Source: Tenodera sinensis (taxonomy: Eukaryota; Arthropoda; Insecta; Mantodea; Mantidae). From it: 64,000 nucleotides of DNA. The position numbers and the translations under genes were made by a program. The stretch lies in NCBI GenBank assembly GCA_030765045.1, contig CM060965.1, positions 153,188,874 through 153,252,873 of the forward strand, given 5' to 3'. Below are positions 56,080 to 64,000 of this stretch, in pieces. Position 1 is the stretch's first letter. The number at the start of each line of letters is the position of its first letter. The notes beneath the pieces are model-generated. The model ran no database searches, had not been told where the DNA came from, and saw only the letters and a list, made by a program, of their open reading frames with translations.

Positions 56080-56162
56080 GTAAGTTGAAACTCGATGCAA
56101 CAGTATTTGAAAGATGCTTAGAACAGTGCCTTTATGTAATACTACTAATATATATAATGCAG

Positions 56163-56246
56163 TTCTCAGATATGTCAGAAGAAACGAGGAACGAAGCGAT
56201 GGAGCAATCTGTCACCGCCTGTGAAAAATTTTCCGACAATAACGAG
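56163..56246 (+). CDS. DNAL4: Axonemal dynein light chain 4, exon 2
   Basis: After the acceptor ATATAATGCAG, 28 codons read FSDMSEETRNEAMEQSVTAC, then EKFSDNNE, matching HSDMPEEMRVETMELCVTAC, then EKFSNNNE of vertebrate DNAL4. The donor is GTATGT at 56247. The next exon should encode an AAKMIKE...KKFG segment; it was not found in the remaining 7.7 kb, so the gene must run past the right edge. Confidence 0.88.
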
Positions 56247-56377
56247 GTATGTATTCAGTAACGGAGGCTAAACTTCCGTTTTCTAGGGGGGGGGGGCTGT
56301 AAGAAACGAAGGCGAATGCAATGAAAATGCCTTAATTAAAATATTTGACAGAAGATATAACAGTTCCATATATTTGA

Positions 56378-56570
56378 GAGGTAGAACTGGAACTTAAACA
56401 TTCAATGCCACAGCTGGGACTTGAACCACAGACCTTCCACTTACCAGGCGGCTGCTCTAACCATTGAGCATTGCATTTTTAAGTTCCAGTTCTACCTCTC
56501 AAACATTGCCTCCACACGGCTTGTGTGTTTATAAACACCAACAGTATGTTTGTTGGCATAAATAAATAAT
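56378..56570 (+). repeat. SINE family A, foldback copy with reversed tRNA head
   Basis: A left arm starting GAGGTAGAACTGGAACTTAA and a matching right arm TTTTTAAGTTCCAGTTCTAC flank a reversed tRNA-like head (GGGACTTGAACCACAGACCT, GCTCTAACCATTGAGC). A forward tail ending GGCATAAATAAATAAT follows. It lies in DNAL4 intron 2. Confidence 0.8.
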
Positions 56571-56589
56571 AGTTCAATATATTTTTTTT

Positions 56590-57950
56590 TCGGATTGAAA
56601 TCGGAAGAAATGTGATTTACAGAAGGAAAATGCTCAGATTATACAGTTTAGAGAGATATGTGATCAACTAAATACCTGTAAACCACCAAACTTCCCTTTT
56701 AAGATATTTTATTATAATGCGAAGCAAGTCGCAAAATACTCAACTTTGTCATTACTAAGTATGCGTGGAGGAAACTCTCAACCCACGAGTACTAGTGTTA
56801 TCTGCAAAATTAGCGATATTTTTAATTGTTCCAAATAAAACTGTTAAATGCCGATACTACAAAATGCTGTCATTCCGTACATATGCACTCACTAACCAAA
56901 GCACCGTAGCCCAACATGGATTAAATTTCGAAACCACAGGGCCCTGTGATCCCTATCTATATACACACTAACTTGACATGGTAGGTCTAACGCAGACAAA
57001 ATCTCGAAATTGCAGGACTTAGTCGTTTTACTGCGTGTTTTTCACTTGAATATTGACAGCCCTTAACCTCAAAGGGGCCTCAACAAGAGGCACAAAGCTC
57101 CTCCTTACCGGCGGAAAGAGGCATATGGTACGGAGGTTTGTAGGAAACGGGTTTATGCAGTTACTTGTTCATTTTATATCTGCAGCTTTAATTACACATG
57201 CGTTTGCTGCATCTGATTATCATTTTAATATTCAGATTTCAACGAAAATAGAACTTTTGAAACTGTCTAAATAAAAAAGGACATTTGTAGCGAAAGCTCT
57301 CACACCATATACATAAGTACTCATACAGCTCTTTACAAGAAGAAAAGAACGGTAATTTTTATTTTTAAAAAATGAGCTTTTCGTTGATTCAACTGCAGTG
57401 TTAAAATTTGTGCACCAAGAATAAAATATATACTAAAAATTTGCACATGTGTGTGTTACACAACATGAGCATCATTTTGGAACTTAAATCGTGTCGCGTC
57501 CTATGAAGATGTTGGGCTTATATAATACGTTTAGTATTTATCCCATGTTTCTTTTTAAAAGTATGCTGTTGACGAACACATGCACAAATACCTTTTAAAA
57601 GCGCGAAACTTCACTTGATTCAACTATGTAATGAGAGGTACCTATTTAAGAAGTCAAGCATTAATGGTTGTTCCGCAATGCTGTTTGCTATTTAATGCTT
57701 TGAGTCTTTGTTGCACGTACATACTTCAGCAGTACCATAAACCATTTCGGTAAAATAAGATGCTCCCTTCCTCTTATAGTTAGTTGAACCATGAAGCCCT
57801 GGACTTACGTACTTACAGCATGGTGAGTCGCCATTCCGGTGGGTACCTATAGGTATTTTATATAGGTAGATTTTTTTCCCCTCATAGGTATTTGAGATCT
57901 CTCTGTGTGATTCACCGCAAAAATGCGGGTGATTTGGATAATTTGATGTG
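56590..57950. other. Probable DNAL4 intron 2; no exon recognised
   Basis: AT-rich; no dynein light chain exon or transposon protein recognised. Confidence 0.4.
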
Positions 57951-57959
57951 TCGACACAT

Positions 57960-58040
57960 TGGTCATGGTAGCTCAGTGGTTAGAGCAGCCGGGCGGAACT
58001 GGAAGAACCCTGGTTCAACTCCCGACTATGGCAATATTAC
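57960..58040 (+). repeat. tRNA-headed SINE fragment
   Basis: CATGGTAGCTCAGTGGTTAG (A-box) and CTGGTTCAACTCCCG (B-box-like) form a head related to family A; the anticodon arm has lost its symmetry. Confidence 0.65.
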
Positions 58041-58867
58041 ATTTTTCATTCTCAATCTATCCGTTTACAACCATGTCCTATACACGGCTAGTGTGGAAGA
58101 ACAATTAACTCTCAATAGTCTAATAGTCAGTAGATAATCAACTCCACATTAAATTTGGCCAAGTCTTCTTTCCCGTTACCGGGGCCTGGGAAAGCTTCCC
58201 GTTGGTTGTGAACTCTCCCATTTGAATAGAAATATTTTGTTGTTTAACGTGTAACGGGGTGGTGACTTTGGGCGCCGTTTGTAACGGGTTCTGGACGTTG
58301 GGTGCCGGATTTAGGTAGGCATGAGAGGATGTTTCTCGGGCGCGAGGTTAGATGACAACACAACACAGACTTTTACTAAGTTTATTCTTCATCACTTCAT
58401 TTGCCTCGAAGTGCCGACCTGAGCAAGTTTCTGGTGTTTCGTTCTAAGATTGCTATCTGCTTTACTTTACACTAATCACTGTCGCATTTTACACCTCGAC
58501 GTTTCTTTTGGCGCGAAGCTATACTTATTCAGCGATACGAGGTTTACCCTCCTAAGACCATCGCTACCCAGACCCAACTGTAAGCTTCTACGTTTTCTCT
58601 TTATGTTTCACCCCCGCACTTTCTCTCTAGTCCCGTTATGGAGGAGGGGTGTATTTTCCCCAGCTGTCCTTGGACCTCTGCACCCGTCTCTCCGTGCTAG
58701 TTGACAAAAGATTGTTTGTTCCTTGGCCTTCAGAAACGCACTCAGGTCAACCTACTTCCAAGAGGCAACTTCTTAGCACAATACCAAGTTATACTTATAT
58801 CTAAAATCTTATATTTATGTACATTCTTAATCTAAAATTACAAATATATACATAAAAGTTCCCGTCT

Positions 58868-59076
58868 CAAACGACGCTGTCAATTGCCAGGATCACATCA
58901 GCGTCGCCGGTGTGCCGGAATTTCGTCCCGCAGGAGTTCTTTTACATGTCGGTAAATCTACTGACATGGAGCTGTCGTTTTTAAGCACACTTAAAAACCA
59001 TCGGTCTGGGCTGGATTTGAACTTGCGACCTTGGGATCAGTAGGCCAGCGTCTAACCAACTGAGCCACCTAGACCA
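58868..59076 (-). repeat. SINE family B, full reversed copy
   Basis: The complement of the family B order: body at 58868-59000 (GTGCCGGAATTTCGTCCC, ATGGAGCTGTCGTTTTTAAG), then the tRNA-like head (GATTTGAACTTGCGACC, CTAACCAACTGAGCCAC). Confidence 0.85.
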
Positions 59077-59084
59077 ACTCTCTC

Positions 59085-59180
59085 ATTTGAATATATGTAT
59101 TTCAATTTTCTCGTTCTGGTTATCGTTACCGTTTTTAGTGGTTGTGAACCAGGCTTTAATCTTCATAGTTCATTATTTTG
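59085..59180. repeat. Interspersed repeat fragment shared with 33940 and 58200
   Basis: Shares CATTTGAATA.ATGTATTTCA and GGTTGTGAACCAG-like blocks with 34030-34110. Confidence 0.5.
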
Positions 59181-60019
59181 CCAAGACTAAACGCAACAAA
59201 AATAACTTGCAGCTGGGAGGTGTTTTTCTGGTTTAAATACACATTTATAGTAACAGATAGACTTATGTATTATTTATCTACTTAAGGAAAATTGCGCAAT
59301 GTTCTCTGCACACATGCAAGTACAGGCAGATTGCTTTAGACGTGGCGAATGACTTTGCTGGATCTGCGTGAATGACGCCATGTAAATTAATGGTGGGTGT
59401 ACTATCCCTGTTTCCTACTTGAAATTTACAAGAGACTGTTGATAACGTGAGTGAGTACTGCATCTGACCAGGCACTGTCCTGCGATATTTACTACATGGA
59501 AGTCAAAGAGGTACTAATCTGACACAGCTTTGGTCCTATAAATAAAGTGAAATTGACCATAAACCACAGGGCAACTTCAAGCCATTTGCCACGTCTAAAA
59601 TATCTGCTTGTAAACAGATTAGTCACACAGGTACCGATATCTTGCGAAGGGGGACTTAGCACCTCAACCGAAAGGCCTGTGCCCCTAACAGGGCACCCCC
59701 CCAAGAGGACCGATCAGGCGAATGGATCTGAAGGGCTACCGGAACGTTGCCACAACACTAGAGGCTAGGGTCCCTACATTTTCCCAGTTAGAAGCACCCC
59801 GGTGAAGGCTGGCTTCCTATTCCACCCCCTTGGGTTGGTGCTCCTAAGGGGGGTGGGAGACTCGGAAGCCGGCTTCTCTCTCCACCCTCAGACCATGGGG
59901 TCATTGCATAGTATGCATTTTGGAGAATTGGAGATATTGGGCTTGAACAGGTGGGCAGCCAGACAGTCATGTCCTATCATCAAGCGAAAAAGGGCCACTT
60001 CCCTGGTAAAGCGTTAGTA

Positions 60020-60480
60020 TTTTCCAAGAGTTTTTTCCATGATTTATTTGTATTTTTATTTACTTTCCCTAACTGGTAGCAAAGGACAAGTAGGCGCAGG
60101 CATATACTGCAAGCTTTTTACCCTTTTTCCCCTAGGATCACTTACATCTCATTATGATGGAGAACTAGAAGGCATAAGAACTTCCTTGGTCCAATCATTG
60201 TGCCATATAAACACCTTCCAAAAAGCTGTAATTTTAAGCAACTAGAGATCAATCATTCAGGCAATAGCCTCCTCATTCTCATCAAACAACAAAATATTAG
60301 AGATTCTACACACACTAAAAATTTTACAAAGAAAAAAAAAGGAAGAAGAAATTTGTCTCCAGTGGATCCTGGCCCATTGTGGCATTATTGGAAATGAAAA
60401 AGCTAACTTCCTGGCCAAGGAAGAAACAAATATAAAACAAATGAATTCAACTAAAATTTCTAACAATATATCAAAATTGT
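60020..60480 (+). pseudogene. LINE RNase H domain fragment
   Basis: Broken frames read SKGQVGAGIYCKLF (after a TDGS-like start, now TGS), SHYDGELEGIRTSL with the second catalytic acidic residue (ELE), FQKAVILSN, then QWIPAHCGIIGNEKANFLAK. The last is the end block H-GxxGNExAD with the final Asp now Asn. This is the RNase H of Jockey/I-type LINEs. No reverse transcriptase is seen upstream. Confidence 0.72.
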
Positions 60481-60669
60481 ATATAAATACAGAAATCCAT
60501 ATACATTGGCAACATATTTAGTGAAATGTAAAACTTAAAAATTCTCCAGTAATAAACAGTTTTTTACAACCTTTCCATCTCTAATGAATTCCCACAAAAC
60601 TGCTTAGGATTTCTTTGGCCAGTATTTAAGCAGGTAGAAATGCAGAATGCCCCCTTTTGTTGGGATACA

Positions 60670-61895
60670 ATTTCTGATAACACAAAAATACAAAGCTGGG
60701 TGAGATTCCATTTGTTTAATTATTGATCTGTTTGTTTGTGTATGCATAGTTCATTTGCAACATTATCTGACAGACTCTCTGGCCCAAAAGTCTAGAAGCT
60801 GAAGATATATTGTTCTTTTCTTCTGCTAGATTTTTAAAAATACTTCAAGCTAAAAGGTCTTAATTTAAGTTTCAGGCAATAGATAGCCACAATAATGTCC
60901 AAAAAATGGACTGATAACAACATTTATTTTATGCTATGCTTTCCTTGAATACTGTTGCTGTAAAATTTGATGACTATTTGCATTGGTTCTGTCTTAAAAT
61001 GGGGTCTGCTTGAAAATGGGTCAAATATGTGATACGTTTCATGTTTATTATCTACTAATAAACTATAGATAATAGTTATATTATAATTAGATTATAATTA
61101 TACTATAGTTAGATGAACAAGGCACTTGAGAATCCAAATCTCATAAGTTTACATATTTACCCACTACTGTAAAATCCACAGAACTTGAGCCTGATATTCT
61201 GATGTTTACTGACATTCCATTGTAGTAAAGGAGATCCAACAATTCTGTATTATGTTGTTGTTAGCTAATGCTGGATTTCTGACAATGAAGTCATTAATCC
61301 TCTTGCTCTCCAATATTTTTCACTGATGATATTGAAGAGAGCAATAGCAGTAATAGTAACCGCTTTTTAGAGAGCACCATATTTTTATGTTTTGACAGTC
61401 ACATCGCTCTCTCATAACCCCCAGAATGTCTGGAGGACCACACCTGTCATTGATTTACAGGTCTCACAGACCTGACCGGGAGAATTATCAAAATAAATTC
61501 ACCAACCACAACCTCTGATCACCAATCACAGAACGTATTACATGCCATGACAGGTCAGCATGTTTGGGGTTAAGATTTTATAGAGAAATGGAGAAGTTGG
61601 AAAAATAAAGACTCCCTAGCCCTCGGGAACCCTAACAGATAGAAAAGTTACAGTGAGGAGCGAAACATCAGTAAGTGGAAGTAATGTTCTGCTCAGCTTG
61701 GGTCCTTGTGGTCGCTATTCACATATCCCCTAGACGGAGACCCCTGAGTCAAATTCTGTATTATTTAACATTGTGAACTTGCCTGCATTGAAGTTTGTCA
61801 TGAGTTGTAATACAATTAAAACTGCTGGAATATAACACTGTGTTGCTGTGGCATATGCTGGGGTTGTGACAGGTTATTACAAGACCTACAATAGC
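60670..61895. other. No gene recognised
   Basis: AT-rich. At about 61625-61670 there is a Penelope-type end (AGGAGCGAAACATCAGTAAG) without a clear ribozyme core. Confidence 0.4.
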
Positions 61896-61897
61896 CA

Positions 61898-62045
61898 CAC
61901 CGTGGCCAGTGATTAGACCATTCGTCTGTCACCAAAGTGATCCGGGTTCAATCCCAGATGACTGCATATGGGATTTATGGTCAACAAGGCGGTGCAGGGG
62001 TGGCTTTCCTCCAGTTTTGCAGTTTCCCCCGCTGGTTTAGGTTTG
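61898..62045 (+). repeat. SINE family C, partial copy
   Basis: CACACCGTGGCCAGTGATTA, GATCCGGGTTCAATCCCAG and GCATATGGGATTTATGG align with 51671-51760. Confidence 0.75.
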
Positions 62046-62156
62046 AATGTGAGGAATTATAATAGTGCATAAATGGTTGACAGTGATGGATTTAAAACAA
62101 AAATAAACAAGGAGTAGGAAAACTCATTTACACCCTTCCCTAAAATACAGGGACAT

Positions 62157-62183
62157 GTTTCAAGAGTCTGTTGCTTTCATCAG
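62157..62183 (-). ncRNA. Hammerhead-like core, short stem II
   Basis: The minus strand reads CTGATGA, AAG/CTT stem with 9-base loop, then GAAAC. The core letters are canonical but the stem is only 3 bp. Confidence 0.35.
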
Positions 62184-62975
62184 CTGCTGACCTATCTTGT
62201 CCTTGGATTCAGAAACACATGACACTGCAGCATTAAAATGAGAAAACAACATTACGCAAACTGAAAAGAGAGATATGCTGTCAGCACCAGAAGCTGTTAA
62301 GAGAAATAGGCACAACTAGCAAGTGTTTGGTGCACATTGCATGGACATCTGTTGTAATTATGCCACCATCGAAGGTTCCAATATCTGCAAGAAATAGACT
62401 GAGGAAGAAGACCTGAGTTCTGTAATTAGTTCGTATGATAATATATCAATTCTTTAAAATCAGTGAATGCTCTTGTTAAAACTTAAAAGCAAACACTTCA
62501 CGTCATTGATGTTCTTTTACTATTTTCTCCAACAATTCTGTTCCTATTACTCTGTATGCATTAGGTTCCTCATGGTACAGCACAATTATTGCACATATTG
62601 TTTATTTTACCTATTATGATACAGCAGATGATAAATACATCAGACTTGGTAGGAAACTATAACAATTTTTTACACTTTGGAGTAATCATCTTTACCGGTA
62701 GTATACCTCATAATGGAGGAATCATCTTTACCGGTAGTAGACCTCATAAAAGTGAGAGTATTAACTCTTCTTCTCTTCTTTATCGTATTACTCTCCCTGA
62801 ATAGAAGACTGACAATCCATAGGACTTATAGTGCCTAGGATCAGATGCCTGTTAGGGAACAGACGAGCCTATGGACCAGACAGAGTGAAGACCTGGAAGC
62901 AGGTGGTCAGTCCGGCACCAAGTATGAGAGTAAGGAAGAGGATGATATGAAGTGCAGGCAAATTGGTTCAATGGA

Positions 62976-63003
62976 AAGATGATGATGATGGTGATGGTGG
63001 TGG

Positions 63004-63098
<95 letters not shown>
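62976..63098 (+). repeat. (GAT)n microsatellite
   Basis: About 40 GAT/GGT units, ending at the reversed SINE C at 63099. Confidence 0.95.
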
Positions 63099-63101
<3 letters not shown>

Positions 63102-63213
63102 CCAGAGAAAACCTGCTCAGACACCATTTCATCCACCAAAAATACCATAGGCAGGTCCCTGGGATCCTTGGTGATAGTCAAATTGCCTAACTGCTTGGCC
63201 ACAGCACCGCCCG
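63099..63213 (-). repeat. SINE family C, reversed copy adjoining the GAT microsatellite
   Basis: The minus strand reads GCTGTGGCCAAGCAGTTAGG, ACCAAGGATCCCAGGGACC and GGTTTTCTCTGGGTT, the family C head and early body. Confidence 0.65.
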
Positions 63214-63215
63214 AG

Positions 63216-64000
63216 TATTAACTCCTTCTGTAATATCCTTCATTTCCTTTCCAAAAACACCTCAGCGTGCAGGTATACCTATAAATGTAAACTTTTATTA
63301 GGTTCTGTATTTGTTTGATCATGTAATGTGTTTCTTTAATCTTTATGATTTTGGCCTTAGTAGTGGAATTAAGAGCTTGGAATGCAGGTTTATAATCGGA
63401 TAGAATAACTACATTTTTGCATTTATGTAATCACTGTAAAATTTTGGAGTGATGTTTATAAGACATCAATGTCACCATCAAAATTTGTTATACACTTCCC
63501 TACCTTTTTACAAAAGGAAGAGAATTGGCAAGATGCACCTACACCAACTCCTGCTTCATAATGCAGAAGAAAGCCTTCAATTTAGATAAAAATCCAGTCA
63601 AAAGGGTCAGCTAAAATTTAACTTGTAAAGGAAAATCAGTTAAGCAAATCATAAAAAGAAAAATCATTTGTAATTATTATCAACTGATGGCACTTGAAAA
63701 TGAACAATCAATATGGAGGAACATTTTTAATTATCCATCGGCAGTTCCTGATTTACCAAGAAAAGCCTCTATTGCTGCGTTCCTACTTAATCAGCACATT
63801 ATTGTTTCAATCAAAATCTTTACAAAATTGGAATAATAACATCTCCAAGCTCTTTACCATGCTCTAAGGTTGAAGAAATGGACATAGAACTCTTAAATAA
63901 ATTGTGGCTTTCTTGTGGCTTTTGAAAATCTAACATCAAAACATTCGGAAGCTAGATGGAAAATTATTTCATTATTAACTCCAGAACATTAGACACACAT
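63216..64000. other. No gene recognised
   Basis: AT-rich to the window edge. The third DNAL4 exon was looked for here and not found. Confidence 0.4.

Noticed and set aside
62852..63221. Frames encoding poly-Met, poly-Asp and poly-Ile
   Set aside because: They are the GAT microsatellite and the reversed SINE C, not genes.
56247..64000. Third exon of DNAL4
   Set aside because: No segment encoding the expected KMIKE...KKFG block was found, so none is annotated.

Overview
This is a gene-poor, AT-rich, transposon-dense eukaryotic window. The coding exons, GT-AG introns and transposon families (mariner, pogo/Tigger, Merlin, hAT, Ty3-like LTR elements, Penelope-like elements, tRNA-headed SINEs) point to an insect, probably one with a large hemimetabolan-type genome. 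The species cannot be named from the sequence.

Host genes. (1) The last coding exon of CTU1/NCS6, a cytosolic tRNA 2-thiolation enzyme, lies at 4118-4329 (+); its earlier exons are left of the window. (2) A complete five-exon MUL1 gene, a mitochondrial RING E3 ligase, lies on the minus strand. Exon 1 is 48794-48898 and exon 5 is 26548-26875. The exons join in frame to 340 residues, and the 15.4 kb intron 2 is packed with young transposons. (3) The first two coding exons of a DNAL4-type axonemal dynein light chain lie at 55987-56246 (+), about 170 bp downstream of a roughly 610-bp pure AAT microsatellite; the rest of the gene lies beyond the window.

Mobile DNA from left to right: a hAT-like element with 8-bp target duplication (30-913); a decayed transposase-like gene (1684-3240); a foldback/tRNA SINE cluster (3270-3660); an old LTR retrotransposon (5779-10694) inside a pogo element; a Penelope-like GIY-YIG gene (12830-13790); a second copy of the 1684-3240 family (13859-15553); a mariner (15739-17543) holding a solo LTR; further mariner, Merlin and Penelope relics (19860-25230); a Tigger relic (28140-28584); a truncated LINE (31609-32438); a nearly intact LINE (34837-38605); a young LTR retrotransposon (38648-43756); a palindromic MITE (44596-44756); a Tc1 relic (53340-54470); a small hAT MITE (54849-55097); several tRNA-derived SINEs; and a LINE RNase H fragment (about 60020-60480).

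The most interesting object is the element at 38648-43756. Its two 522-bp LTRs are nearly identical and its gag frame is intact (711 codons). Protease, reverse transcriptase and RNase H are gone and only the last 46 codons of integrase remain. It is therefore a gag-only, non-autonomous LTR element, comparable in layout to the TR-GAG class described in plants. A much older relative at 5779-10694 has also lost its reverse transcriptase region, and a solo LTR of the same kind sits at 15866-16493. A second theme is a set of hammerhead-ribozyme-like motifs in Penelope-derived sequence. Their stem II changes by compensatory substitution between copies, and one copy lies in a 181-bp insertion with its own target-site duplication.
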